Below, piece by piece: positions 42,713 through 51,882 of a stretch of DNA of 64,000 bases; position 1 is the stretch's first letter; each line of letters begins with the position of its first letter. The stretch is from Sphingomonas sp. S2-65 (GTDB lineage Bacteria; Pseudomonadota; Alphaproteobacteria; Sphingomonadales; Sphingomonadaceae), in the NCBI RefSeq assembly GCF_021513175.1, contig NZ_CP090953.1:434001-498000 (forward strand), read 5' to 3'. The translations under genes and the position numbers were made by a program. Under the pieces are notes generated by a model, which saw only the letters and a list, made by a program, of their open reading frames with translations, was not told the origin of the DNA and ran no database searches.

Positions 42713-45007
42713 TCACCGCGCGCCTATCTCTTCACGAAGCTGCCGGAACAGGTTCGGCACGGCGGTGAGCCGCGGCTCCTCCTCGTCAAGGATCGCGTGG
42801 AAGGCACGCTGCTTGAGCGTAGCGATTCGCTCCTGGCCGAGCCGATCTTCCGGCGAGAGGGTGGAGAGCACGATATCGATCAGCCGGTCGGCGCCATGAA
42901 GCCGTCCCCACAGATAGTCGTTCTCGCGATAGGCGCGGCTGAAGAACGCGCCGAAGCTGTTGAACTGGATGCCCTTCAGCGTGGCCTCCGCGCCGCCCTG
43001 ACGAATCGTGGTGGCATCGTCCGGCGAAATGCGGTCGACGCGTATCGGGTCGAACTCGTCGAGGCCCTCACCCTGGAGCAGCGGCAAGGTCGCGATGTCG
43101 AAGAACGGGAAACCGAGATGCGCGAGCAGCATCGGCCGTCGCAGATCCTCCGACAAGGCGCTGAACCCGTCGGATAGCCGCGCATCGGTGGCGGCATCGA
43201 GCGCGCGCAGCGCCATGCGCTCGGCGAGCAGGTCGAGCACCGGTCCGGCATCCTCGGTCACGGTGCGTGTCGCTTCGCGCAGATCGGCATAGGGCTCGGA
43301 GCGCTTGAGCTCGACATAGCTGGCCAGCGATTCGTAGATCGCGGTGCGCATCGGCAGCAGCTCGGCGCTTGCGTGCGGCTTTTCGACTTCGCTCAAACGC
43401 CGGGCCAGCAGGCGCAGCCGGCGGATACGGAAGCCCAAGTCATGGCTGCGCAGGAAATCGAGTGTCTGTGGGCTCGCGCCGTTCGACATCGTCGCTCCGA
43501 AGCGATCTCCGCCACGCGCCCGCACCGCAGCTGCCACCGCGTCGCGGATCTCGCGCAACCGATCGGGCTCATGGCGCGCGCCGATCGTGTAGATCAGCCG
43601 CGCGATGCGATCGATTGTGCCGTCGACCTTCAGCAGGCCATAAGCGGTGTGGCCGTATCCGGCCTTCGCGGCGGCTGCGACTTGGGCGCGGCGGCGCCAG
43701 GTGGCGACACGTTTCGGCGTCGGATAATCGAGCCACAGCGTGTAGCCGAACAGCGCCTCGACCTGCGTCTCTACCTCGGTGCGAATTTCCGAGACGATCG
43801 ACAGCATCCGCTCGATCTTCTCCGAGCGGGCCGAGATCGCCTCCAGATTGTCGCGGATCGGCTGTTCGCGCGGCAGTTCGGACAGCGAGCCGATGATCGT
43901 CTGGAAGAAGCCCGGCTTGGCGTCCTGTTCCCCATAGAAGTCGAAGCGGAAATTGGGGAAGGGGTCGACGAACACGAAGCGCCGGTCGACCTGGCGGCGA
44001 GAAGGACGCTCGCGCAGTGCCTCGATCGCGGGACGGAACGGGGCGTTGGCGAGCACCGACCCGTCGATCAGCACGGCTTTTTCGGCGCGGTTGTCCTCCC
44101 ATTGCTGGGGCAGCATACGCTGGAGGAAGGTGTCGCGGCTCGGCCAGTCGTCCCCGCGCTCCGCGAGCAGCGTGTCGATCTCGGCGACGCCGAACGGTGG
44201 GAAGGCGCCCGGGAAGCTGGATGTGGCCCGCGCCGCGAAAGCCAATTCGGCGGGATGGGCGAACCCTCCCGCTTCGGTGCCGCGGTCGCTGAACGGAAAC
44301 ACCAGCCGGTGCTCGGTCTCCAGAACCTGTGGCGGAGTATTGAGCCGGATCGTCTCGGGATGACCGCGGAAATCCGTGACCGTCACGAACAGGTCGAGTG
44401 GCTGGCCGGGGGGCAAGAGCCGATGCGAGGTCGGTCCCTTCGCCATCGCGTCGAACGCGTCGAGCAACATGGTGAGCAGCCGGGTGCCCCCGAATGGCGG
44501 CTCGAACCAGCGCGAGCGGACGAAGCGCTCCAGCTTCATCCGCACCTCGTCCCGCGCATCCGCGTCCACCGTGGCATCGATGGTCTTGCTGCGGTTCGCG
44601 ACGACCCAGGCTATCGGCGCCGCCCACAATTTGGCGAAGCGGTGCGACGGCGCCTGGCGGGGCTCGATCAATGCCTCGACATCGGCGTGCGTCAGCCACA
44701 ATTCGGTGAGCGGCTCCAGCGACTGCCCGGAGGTGATCGCCTGGGCCAGGAAGATCGCGTTGATCCCGCCTGCGCTCGCACCCGAGAGGATGTCGACCAG
44801 CACATGCAGGTTGACGCCGGAGGTCGTGCGGATCTGGTCGAGCAGTTCGCGGTAGATGCCGTTGCCGCCCTCGCCTGCCTGGGCCGAGCGGCTGGCGAGG
44901 GCGAGGCGCCAGATCTCCTTGGTGATGCCGTGCATGTAGACGGCAAGGCTGATGCCGCCATAACAGACCAGCGCGAGCCGCAATTCCTTGTCACGGGGCT
45001 GCACCAT
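42713..45007 (-). CDS. Patatin-like phospholipase, long form
   Basis: A 764-residue protein, far longer than the 300-residue bacterial patatins. The N-terminal catalytic domain has the nucleophile S78 in LSGASAGGIN (G-x-S-x-G) and the paired aspartate D315 in LIDGSVLANAPF. RLALVCYGGISLAVYMHGI precedes. The remaining 450 residues form a helical C-terminal region of the DUF3376 kind, function unknown. Expected activity is hydrolysis of acyl chains from phospholipids. The ATG shares a base with the stop of the EEP phosphatase gene (45007), so the two are coupled. Confidence 0.88.
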   Translation of the reverse strand: MVQPRDKELRLALVCYGGISLAVYMHGITKEIWRLALASRSAQAGEGGNGIYRELLDQIRTTSGVNLHVLVDILSGASAGGINAIFLAQAITSGQSLEPLTELWLTHADVEALIEPRQAPSHRFAKLWAAPIAWVVANRSKTIDATVDADARDEVRMKLERFVRSRWFEPPFGGTRLLTMLLDAFDAMAKGPTSHRLLPPGQPLDLFVTVTDFRGHPETIRLNTPPQVLETEHRLVFPFSDRGTEAGGFAHPAELAFAARATSSFPGAFPPFGVAEIDTLLAERGDDWPSRDTFLQRMLPQQWEDNRAEKAVLIDGSVLANAPFRPAIEALRERPSRRQVDRRFVFVDPFPNFRFDFYGEQDAKPGFFQTIIGSLSELPREQPIRDNLEAISARSEKIERMLSIVSEIRTEVETQVEALFGYTLWLDYPTPKRVATWRRRAQVAAAAKAGYGHTAYGLLKVDGTIDRIARLIYTIGARHEPDRLREIRDAVAAAVRARGGDRFGATMSNGASPQTLDFLRSHDLGFRIRRLRLLARRLSEVEKPHASAELLPMRTAIYESLASYVELKRSEPYADLREATRTVTEDAGPVLDLLAERMALRALDAATDARLSDGFSALSEDLRRPMLLAHLGFPFFDIATLPLLQGEGLDEFDPIRVDRISPDDATTIRQGGAEATLKGIQFNSFGAFFSRAYRENDYLWGRLHGADRLIDIVLSTLSPEDRLGQERIATLKQRAFHAILDEEEPRLTAVPNLFRQLREEIGAR

Positions 45008-45702
45008 CAGGCTGGATGCAGCTCCGCCCAGATCGGCAGATGGTCCGATGCGGTGCGTGCGTTCAGGCTCTCATGCACCCCGCATGCCTGTATCGTCAGA
45101 TTCGGTGTGACCATGATCCGGTCGAGCCGCGCCATAGGCCGTCGGGCGTGGAAGCTCTTGCCGGTGGCGGCGAAGGTGAAATGCTGGGCGAAATCGCGCA
45201 GGCACCCGCTCCCGGCACTCCATTCGTTGAGATCGCCCATCAGAACGGTCGGCGGATGCTGCGCGCTGGCGTTCAGATGTGCGATCACTGCGTGTGCCTG
45301 CCGCCGGCGCCACAGGCCCGACAGGTCGAGATGCATGCCCACCACGCGGGTTACCTGACCCCGCAGGCGGATGTCGGCGACAACTGCGCCGCGCGGCTCG
45401 AGGGAGGGCAGGTGGATGACCTCGCAGTTCAGGACCTCCGCGTCGCGGCGGATCAACAGCGCGTTGCCATGCCACCCCATCGATCGCGCGCGCATGCCGA
45501 ACAGGACAGGCTTCCAGTCGCCATGCTCGGCGAGCAAGTGGCTGGTGAGAACCGCGTCGCGTGCGCCGAAGCGGCGATCGGCCTCCTGGAGCGCGATAAT
45601 GTCGGCGTTGATCTCGCACAGAACCTGCAGCGTCCGCTCAGGCCGGCGCCGACGATCGGTGCCGATCGACTTGCGCATATTGTAGCTGGCAACCTTGATC
45701 AT
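45007..45702 (-). CDS. Endonuclease/exonuclease/phosphatase family protein (YbhP-like)
   Basis: A 231-residue Mg-dependent hydrolase of the EEP fold. N-terminal ASYNMRKSIGTDRRRRPERT and the metal glutamate in IIALQEADRRFG, then VVGMHLDLSGLW, MGDLNEW (catalytic asparagine and aspartate), and the C-terminal ASDHLPIWAEL catalytic histidine are present. Close in style to E. coli YbhP, which neighbours a cardiolipin synthase gene; here it is coupled to a patatin lipase gene. Whether it cleaves phospholipid or nucleic-acid phosphodiesters is not shown. Confidence 0.87.
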   Translation of the reverse strand: MIKVASYNMRKSIGTDRRRRPERTLQVLCEINADIIALQEADRRFGARDAVLTSHLLAEHGDWKPVLFGMRARSMGWHGNALLIRRDAEVLNCEVIHLPSLEPRGAVVADIRLRGQVTRVVGMHLDLSGLWRRRQAHAVIAHLNASAQHPPTVLMGDLNEWSAGSGCLRDFAQHFTFAATGKSFHARRPMARLDRIMVTPNLTIQACGVHESLNARTASDHLPIWAELHPA

Positions 45703-45745
45703 GCGCGCATCTTATCGGGTGCTTGGAACGGAAAGGGCAAGAGGG

Positions 45746-45946
45746 TCAGCTCGGATGCCCTTCGGCGCCGCGCTGATCGCTTGCCTCTTCGGCCGCCTCC
45801 AACAGGCTGTGTGCGGTCGCGATGGCAGCTTCGGGGGACATGGCGACGGCAACGCCGTCGGGACCATCAAGCATCACCTGCCCTTCTTCGGCAGAGGCGT
45901 TACCGCCCTTTATCTCTGGTTCGTGAGGCAAGATGCGATCGGCCAT
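45746..45946 (-). CDS. Small acidic protein (66 aa)
   Basis: MADRILPHEPEIKGGNASAE then EGQVMLDGPDGVAVAMSPEA and an alanine-rich helix ending GAEGHPS. Soluble, acidic, no domain recognised. AAGGAAA lies about seven bases upstream of the ATG, a good ribosome site. It resembles small conserved proteins of sphingomonads in composition. Transcribed with the neighbouring purN/EEP strand. Confidence 0.65.
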   Translation of the reverse strand: MADRILPHEPEIKGGNASAEEGQVMLDGPDGVAVAMSPEAAIATAHSLLEAAEEASDQRGAEGHPS

Positions 45947-46004
45947 CGAGCGTTTCCTTGGTGTGCAGGTCCTGAACGGACTTCATCGCGACCCAACTCA
46001 GAGA

Positions 46005-46025
46005 AACCCGGAAATATCCGGGGTT
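46005..46025 (-). terminator. Terminator of purMN
   Basis: AACCC-CGGA and TCCGGGTT-like arms (one bulged C) form a hairpin overlapping the purN stop codon; on the minus strand the stem is followed by TTTCTCT. Likely intrinsic terminator. Confidence 0.6.
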
Positions 46026-46614
46026 AGGGCAGTCGGCTGCAATCCCAGCGGTTCAGCCACTCCGCCACTACCCGCGGATATAGCAGGTGCTCTTGCTCAA
46101 GGACGCGGACTGCAAGGGAGTGGGGCGTATCCCCGGGCAAGACGGGAACCTCAGCCTGACCCAGCAACTCACCGGCATCAAGTTCTTCGGTGACGATGTG
46201 CACCGAGCACCCGGCGACGGTATCGCCGGCCTCCAGCGCCCGACTGTGCGTGTCGAGCCCCTTGTACTTCGGCAACAAAGAGGGGTGGATGTTGACGATA
46301 CGTCCCTGCCATCGGCCGACAAATGCGTCAGACAGCAGCCGCATATAGCCCGCGAGCGCGATCGCCTCCACGCCCGCTTTCCGTAGCGCGGAGTCGATCG
46401 CGGCTTCGTATTCCGCCTTGGGCATGCCCTTGGGGCTCTGCGCGAAGATGGGAATGCCGCGCTCAGCGGCCCATTCGAGCCCCGCCGCATCAGGCTTGTC
46501 GCTGGCGACAAGGACCACTTCATAGGGAGAGTCGTTCGTCCTCGACGCTTCCACCAGTGAAGCCATGTTCGAGCCGCGGCCCGAAATCAGGATGCCGAGC
46601 TTGCGCTTAGCCAT
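46024..46614 (-). CDS. purN: Phosphoribosylglycinamide formyltransferase
   Basis: A 196-residue enzyme adding a formyl group from 10-formyl-THF to GAR in purine synthesis. Start [20 protein letters not shown]; the catalytic asparagine-histidine-aspartate set is in [20 protein letters not shown] and [13 protein letters not shown]. The frame continues upstream inside purM and was rejected. It starts eight bases inside the purM end, a typical purMN coupling. Confidence 0.97.
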   Translation of the reverse strand: MAKRKLGILISGRGSNMASLVEASRTNDSPYEVVLVASDKPDAAGLEWAAERGIPIFAQSPKGMPKAEYEAAIDSALRKAGVEAIALAGYMRLLSDAFVGRWQGRIVNIHPSLLPKYKGLDTHSRALEAGDTVAGCSVHIVTEELDAGELLGQAEVPVLPGDTPHSLAVRVLEQEHLLYPRVVAEWLNRWDCSRLP

Positions 46615-47701
46615 CGTGCGTGGCGGACCAGGGCTGGCGAGCGCTCCAGGTTTCCTCTGCGCCAAACACCGTGCAGCCACGGCTCCCCGCTTCGACCGTG
46701 CCGATGGTGAACACCGTCTCGCCGGCTTCGGTGAGTTCGCGCGAAACGGCCTCGGCATGATTGGCTGCAACCGCCGCGACCATGCCGATGCCACAGTTGA
46801 AGGTGCGAGCCATCTCTTCGGGCTCGATGTTACCCTGTGCCTGAAGGAAGGCCATCAGTCGCGGCAGCGGCCAAACTGACGCATCGATCCGCGCGTGACA
46901 ATCCTGGGGCAGCACGCGCGGGACATTCTCGAGCAGCCCTCCGCCGGTGATATGAGCCAGGCCGTGGATCGTGCCCTTGCGCAGCTGCGGCAGCAGGCTG
47001 GCGACATAGATGCGCGTCGGCGCCATCAGTGCATCGATCAGCAGCCGTTCCTGGTCGAAAACGGCAGGCCGGTCGAGCTTCCAACCCTTGTCGGCAGCCA
47101 GTCGGCGCACGAGCGAGAAGCCGTTCGAATGGACGCCGGTCGAGGCCAATCCCAGCAGCACATCGCCCGGGCGGATCGCGCTGCCATCGATCAGCCGGCT
47201 GCGCTCCACTGCGCCGACGCAGAAGCCAGCAAGGTCATAATCGCCATCGGCATACATGCCCGGCATCTCGGCGGTCTCTCCCCCGATCAGCGCGCAGCCG
47301 GCCTGGCGGCATCCGTCGGCGATGCTGGCGATCACGCGTTCGGCGACACCCGCGTCGAGCTTGCCGCTGGCGTAATAGTCCAAGAAGAACAGCGGCTCAG
47401 CGCCTTGGACGATCAGGTCGTTGGCGCACATCGCCACCAGATCGACGCCGACGCCGTCATGCGCATCATGCTCGATCGCCAGCTTCAGCTTGGTGCCGAC
47501 GCCGTCATTGGCGGCGACCAGCAGCGGATCTTCAAATCCCGCCGCCTTCAAGTCGAACAGGCCGCCGAACCCGCCGAGATCGGCGTCGGCGCCTGGCCGG
47601 CGCGTCGAGCGGGCAAGCGGGGCGATGGCGCGGACAAGGGCGTTGCCTGCGGCGATGGAGACGCCCGCCTGGGCGTAGGTATAGGCTTGCTGGTCGCTCA
47701 T
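46607..47701 (-). CDS. purM: Phosphoribosylformylglycinamidine cyclo-ligase (AIR synthetase)
   Basis: A 364-residue ATP-dependent enzyme closing the imidazole ring to give AIR. Family blocks: [67 protein letters not shown] and [16 protein letters not shown]. The ATG at 47701 ([13 protein letters not shown]) was chosen over an in-frame codon at 47731. Divergent from a DUF2066 gene with a 100-base gap between. Confidence 0.97.
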   Translation of the reverse strand: MSDQQAYTYAQAGVSIAAGNALVRAIAPLARSTRRPGADADLGGFGGLFDLKAAGFEDPLLVAANDGVGTKLKLAIEHDAHDGVGVDLVAMCANDLIVQGAEPLFFLDYYASGKLDAGVAERVIASIADGCRQAGCALIGGETAEMPGMYADGDYDLAGFCVGAVERSRLIDGSAIRPGDVLLGLASTGVHSNGFSLVRRLAADKGWKLDRPAVFDQERLLIDALMAPTRIYVASLLPQLRKGTIHGLAHITGGGLLENVPRVLPQDCHARIDASVWPLPRLMAFLQAQGNIEPEEMARTFNCGIGMVAAVAANHAEAVSRELTEAGETVFTIGTVEAGSRGCTVFGAEETWSARQPWSATHDG

Positions 47702-47801
47702 GGCCGATGCGCTTAGCGCCCTATCTTGCAAATCGGAACTCCCGATGCACAGTCATTACGCGCTTGGCTTCCGGGCCGGCCTTCGCCAAAAGAGCCCGCA
47801 C

Positions 47802-49103
47802 ATGCAGGTATCGCGTTTCTCCGCCACCGTCGGCCTTGTTGGCGCGCTCGCCCTGGCGGGCGTGACCGGCATGGGACTGGCGCAAGGATCGGGTGCTGGC
47901 GCCGGCGCCGTTGCCGTGGATGCGTCGGGCAGCTTTGAAGTGTCGGGCGTTCAGGTGGACGTGAAGGGCAAGGATGCCGAAAGCGCGCGGCAGGGGGGCT
48001 GGAGGCTGGCGCAGCGCAAGGGCTGGGAGATGTTGTCGCAGCGGCTGACCGGCAGGAAATCGATGCTTCCCGACGGAACGCTCGATGCGCTTTCCGCGGG
48101 AATCGTGGTTGAGCGCGAGCAGATCGGCCCCGACCGGTACATCGCCAAACTGGGCGTGCTGTTCGACCGTGCGCGCGCCGGAGCGATCCTGGGCGTATCG
48201 ACGCAGGTCACCCGCTCGCCACCGATGTTGCTGGTGCCGCTGGAATTCTCCGGCGGCGTCGGCCGTGTATTCGAACGCGAGACCGCCTGGGTGCGTGCCT
48301 GGAACCGCTTCCGCAGCGGCGGCAGCACGATCGACTATGTCCGACTGGGCGGAACAGGCCCGGACGCTTTGCTGGTGAACGCCGGCCAGACGCTGCGGCG
48401 CGGGCGCAACTGGTGGCGTACCGTGCTTGACCAATATGGTGCGTCCGACGTGCTGGTGGCCGAAGTGCAGCTGCGCCGCGAATATCCTGGCGGGCCGGTA
48501 GTGGGCGTGTTCGCTGCCAACCACGGCCCCGATCGCAAGCCGATCACCAGCTTCGCCCTGCGAGTCGACAATGCCGACGCGCTCGACGCGCTGCTCGACG
48601 CCGGTATCCAGCGGATCGACGCAGCCTATCAGCAGGCGCTGGCGGGCGGATTGCTGCGCGCTGACGCGTTACTCGCCACGCGGCCGCCACGCGTGAAGAC
48701 CGAGGCAGAGAAACAGGCCGAAGCCGAAGCAGCGGCCACCGCCGCCGCCGCCGCGACCGCTACGTCGGCAATCCCGACGCCGCTGCCGACCAGCGTCTCC
48801 ACCGCCAGCTATACGCTGCAGATCGAAACCCCGAACGTCTCTGCGCTCAACGCGTCCGAGTCCGCAGTGCGCGGCGTGCCCGGCGTGCGGTCGGCGGCCA
48901 CCACCAGCCTGGCGCTGGGCGGAGTCTCCGTCATGCGCGTGTCGTATGACGGCTCTATCGCTGGCTTGCGTGCGGCATTGGAGGCCCGGGGTTGGCAAGT
49001 TCAGGAAGGCGCGGGCGTGCTCCGCATCCGCCGGGGAGGCCCGGCCGCCGCACCCACACCACAATCCGCGCCCGGGAACTCGAGCGCCGCGACCGGCGGA
49101 TGA
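47802..49103 (+). CDS. DUF2066-domain exported protein
   Basis: A 433-residue protein. The ATG at 47802 gives a clean signal peptide (MQVSRFSATVGLVGALALAGV, cleavage near GLAQG). The body has the DUF2066 layout: SGSFEVSGVQVDVKGKDAES, WRLAQRKGWEMLSQRLTGRK, and later HGPDRKPITSFALRVDNADALD and an alanine-rich linker (EAEAAATAAAAATATSAIP), followed by a ferredoxin-fold-like C-terminal part. Function unknown. Its TGA overlaps the hdaA ATG, and longer in-frame starts (47700, 47745) lack signal features. Confidence 0.82.
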   Translation: MQVSRFSATVGLVGALALAGVTGMGLAQGSGAGAGAVAVDASGSFEVSGVQVDVKGKDAESARQGGWRLAQRKGWEMLSQRLTGRKSMLPDGTLDALSAGIVVEREQIGPDRYIAKLGVLFDRARAGAILGVSTQVTRSPPMLLVPLEFSGGVGRVFERETAWVRAWNRFRSGGSTIDYVRLGGTGPDALLVNAGQTLRRGRNWWRTVLDQYGASDVLVAEVQLRREYPGGPVVGVFAANHGPDRKPITSFALRVDNADALDALLDAGIQRIDAAYQQALAGGLLRADALLATRPPRVKTEAEKQAEAEAAATAAAAATATSAIPTPLPTSVSTASYTLQIETPNVSALNASESAVRGVPGVRSAATTSLALGGVSVMRVSYDGSIAGLRAALEARGWQVQEGAGVLRIRRGGPAAAPTPQSAPGNSSAATGG

Positions 49104-49714
49104 CGCAGCTTCGCCTGCCGCTCGGGCTACCCGAAGCGAGCGAGACGGACTTCCTGGTAAGCGACTCCAATGTCCGCGCGGTGCAGCAGCTCGAGCGCTG
49201 GGCGACTTGGCCGGTGATGGCCGCGCTGCTGGTAGGCCCGCGCAAGTCGGGCCGCAGCCTGCTCGCACGTATCTTCGCGGCCAAGAGTGGCGGTCGCATC
49301 TTCGATGATGCCGACCGCGCCACGGAGGCCGATGTCTTCCATGCCTGGAACCTGGCGCAGCAGGAACGGCGCCCGCTGCTGATCGTATCCGAAGCCGGGC
49401 TGCCCGCTTGGCAAGTGAAGCTGCCCGACCTGCGCTCCCGCCTCGCTGCATCGCCGCTGCTGGAGATCGGGCCGCCCGATGACGTGCTGATCCCTCAGTT
49501 GATCGAGCGTGCGTTCGAGCGCCATCTGCTCCACGCCAAGCCAGAGGTGATCGCCTGGCTGTCGCGCCGGATCGAGCGCAGCCATATCGCCATCCTGCGC
49601 GTTGCCGATGTGCTGGAGAGCGAAGCCGAGCAGCGGCTTACCATCCCGATGGTGCGCGCCGCATTGGAGGCTGCCGGCCTCCTCAATGAATTGAAAGAAG
49701 ACGAGGAACGATGA
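49100..49714 (+). CDS. hdaA: HdaA-type DnaA regulatory ATPase
   Basis: A 204-residue homologue of Hda. The N-terminus MTQLRLPLGLPEASETDFLV has a beta-clamp binding motif (QLRLPLG, residues 3-9). An AAA+ core follows (ALLVGPRKSGRSLLARIFA, a degenerate Walker A with GPRKSGRS), then FDDADRATEADVFHAWN and the C-terminal helical lid with LPDLRSRLAAS. Hda proteins bound to the clamp stimulate hydrolysis of DnaA-ATP and so prevent re-initiation of replication. ATG at 49100 overlaps the DUF2066 stop (ATGA), and its stop overlaps ppk1. In alphaproteobacteria HdaA is often coupled to ppk. Confidence 0.92.
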   Translation: MTQLRLPLGLPEASETDFLVSDSNVRAVQQLERWATWPVMAALLVGPRKSGRSLLARIFAAKSGGRIFDDADRATEADVFHAWNLAQQERRPLLIVSEAGLPAWQVKLPDLRSRLAASPLLEIGPPDDVLIPQLIERAFERHLLHAKPEVIAWLSRRIERSHIAILRVADVLESEAEQRLTIPMVRAALEAAGLLNELKEDEER

Positions 49715-51882
49715 CCAAGCCCGTGATGCGCGTTCCCCAGGAAGAAGCAGCCGTAAGCGCGGGCGCCGGCGAGCGCTATTTCAACCGCGAACTGAGCTGG
49801 CTGGCGTTCAACCGGCGCGTGATGGACGAGGCATGCAACCCGGCCCATCCGCTGCTCGAGCGGCTGCGCTTTCTGTCGATTTCGGGATCGAATTTCGACG
49901 AGTTCTTCATGGTGCGGGTCGCCGGCTTGCTGGGGCAGCAGCTGCAGCAGGTCGAGGCGCGCTCGGCGGACGGCATGACGCCGAGCCAGCAGCTGACGGC
50001 GATTTCGGCGGAGGCCGAGATCCTGGCGGACAACCAGCAGAGCGTATGGACCGTTATCCGCCGCGATCTTGCCGAAGCGGGTATCCATGTCCTCGAAGCC
50101 GATGCTCTCGAAGGCGAGATACAAGAATGGCTTGAGGTGCATTTCGGCGAGCAGATCTTTCCGATCCTGACTCCCCAGGCGCTCGATCCGGCGCACCCGT
50201 TCCCGTTCATTCCGAACCAGGGGCTGAGCGTGATCTTCGACCTGGTGCGCGACGTCGACCAAGAGCCGATTCGCGAACTGGTGCTGCTTCCCACGACCAT
50301 GCCCCGGTTCGTACGGCTGCCTGGCGAGCCGGCGCGCTACGTCGCGATCGAGACCGTCGTGAAACGCTTCTCGTACCTGCTTTTCCCGGGTTACACCGTC
50401 TTGGGCGCGGCGGTGTTCCGCGTGCTGCGCGACAGCGACCTTGAGATCGAGGAAGAGGCCGAGGACTTGGTCCTCACATTTCGAACCGCGATCAAGCGGC
50501 GGCGACGGGGCCGAGTCATTCGCCTGGAGATGGAGGACTCGATCGATCCTTCGCTCGAAGCCGTGCTGAAGGAGGAACTCGGTGGGAGCGAGGCACTGCT
50601 AACCGAGACCGGCGGCTTCCTGGGCGTCGGCGACCTTGCCAAACTGGTCGAGGAAGACCGACCGGAGCTCAAATTCTCGCCGTACACGCCGCGCTTTCCA
50701 GAACGGATCCGGGAATATGGCGGTGACTGCTTCGCGGCGATCCGGGCCAAGGACATCGTCGTCCACCACCCGTATGAAAGCTTCGACGTGGTGATCGCCT
50801 TTTTGACGCAGGCGGCGCAGGATCCTGACGTCGTCGCCATCAAGCAGACCCTCTATCGCGCGGGCAAACAGGCCGGAGTCATCAACGCGTTGATCGCCGC
50901 TGCCGAGGCCGGCAAATCCGTCACGGCAGTCGTTGAATTGAAGGCGCGCTTCGATGAGGAGCAGAATCTTCTGTGGGCCACCGCTCTGGAACGGGCCGGG
51001 GTCCAGGTCGTCTACGGCTTCATCGACTGGAAAACCCATGCCAAGGTCTCGATGGTCGTCCGCCGGGAAGGCAATGGCTTCCGCACCTATTGCCACTTCG
51101 GTACCGGCAACTACCATCCGGTGACCGCGCGCATCTACACCGACCTCAGCTTCTTCACCGCCGATCCGCGTCTCGGCACCGATGCCGCCCAGCTGTTCAA
51201 CTACGTCACCGGCTATGTCGAGCCCAAGGCGCTGAAGCTGTTGACGATAAGCCCGCGGGACCTGCGCAATCGATTGATCGAGCTGATCGACGGTGAGATC
51301 GCCCATGTTCGCGCTGGGCGGGGAGGAGCGATCTGGGCGAAGATGAACTCGATCGTCGATCCCGCGATCATCGAGAAGCTGTACGAAGCAAGCAATGCAG
51401 GGGTTGAGATCGACCTCATCATCCGGGGTATCTGCTGTCTTCGCCCCGGCATAGCTGGCTTGTCGGAAAATATCCGCGTCAAGTCGATCGTCGGCAGGTT
51501 CCTGGAGCACAGCCGGATCTGGGCGTTCGGCAATGGCGACGCGCTGCCCAATGATAACGCGCAGGTCTTCATCTCGTCCGCTGACTGGATGCAGCGCAAC
51601 TTCGATCGGCGCGTGGAGTTCATGTTACCGATCCTCAACAAGACGGTTCACGATCAGGTGCTGGATCAGGTGATGGTGGCGAACCTGCTCGACAGTGAGC
51701 AGAGTTGGTTCCTTCAGCCCGATGGCAAATATGTGCGGGCCGAAACAAGCGAAGGAGCATTCAACCTGCACCGATATTTCATGACCAACCCGTCACTATC
51801 GGGCCGCGGCGCGGCGCTGGAGAAGCGCAAGCCGGTACCCAAGCTGTCGCTCAAGCGGCGGCGTACGGCAAAGGGTGCGTGA
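49711..51882 (+). CDS. ppk1: Polyphosphate kinase 1
   Basis: A 723-residue enzyme making polyphosphate from ATP. Domains in order: N-terminal ERYFNRELSWLAFNRRVMDEA; head with DEFFMVRVAGLLGQQ; and two phospholipase-D-like halves. The catalytic histidine region is FIDWKTHAKVSMVVRREG and the second site is near GIAGLSENIRVKSIVGRFLEHSRI. Length is normal. It overlaps hdaA by four bases (ATGA at 49711-49714) and ppx by four (GTGA at 51879-51882). Confidence 0.97.
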   Translation: MTKPVMRVPQEEAAVSAGAGERYFNRELSWLAFNRRVMDEACNPAHPLLERLRFLSISGSNFDEFFMVRVAGLLGQQLQQVEARSADGMTPSQQLTAISAEAEILADNQQSVWTVIRRDLAEAGIHVLEADALEGEIQEWLEVHFGEQIFPILTPQALDPAHPFPFIPNQGLSVIFDLVRDVDQEPIRELVLLPTTMPRFVRLPGEPARYVAIETVVKRFSYLLFPGYTVLGAAVFRVLRDSDLEIEEEAEDLVLTFRTAIKRRRRGRVIRLEMEDSIDPSLEAVLKEELGGSEALLTETGGFLGVGDLAKLVEEDRPELKFSPYTPRFPERIREYGGDCFAAIRAKDIVVHHPYESFDVVIAFLTQAAQDPDVVAIKQTLYRAGKQAGVINALIAAAEAGKSVTAVVELKARFDEEQNLLWATALERAGVQVVYGFIDWKTHAKVSMVVRREGNGFRTYCHFGTGNYHPVTARIYTDLSFFTADPRLGTDAAQLFNYVTGYVEPKALKLLTISPRDLRNRLIELIDGEIAHVRAGRGGAIWAKMNSIVDPAIIEKLYEASNAGVEIDLIIRGICCLRPGIAGLSENIRVKSIVGRFLEHSRIWAFGNGDALPNDNAQVFISSADWMQRNFDRRVEFMLPILNKTVHDQVLDQVMVANLLDSEQSWFLQPDGKYVRAETSEGAFNLHRYFMTNPSLSGRGAALEKRKPVPKLSLKRRRTAKGA

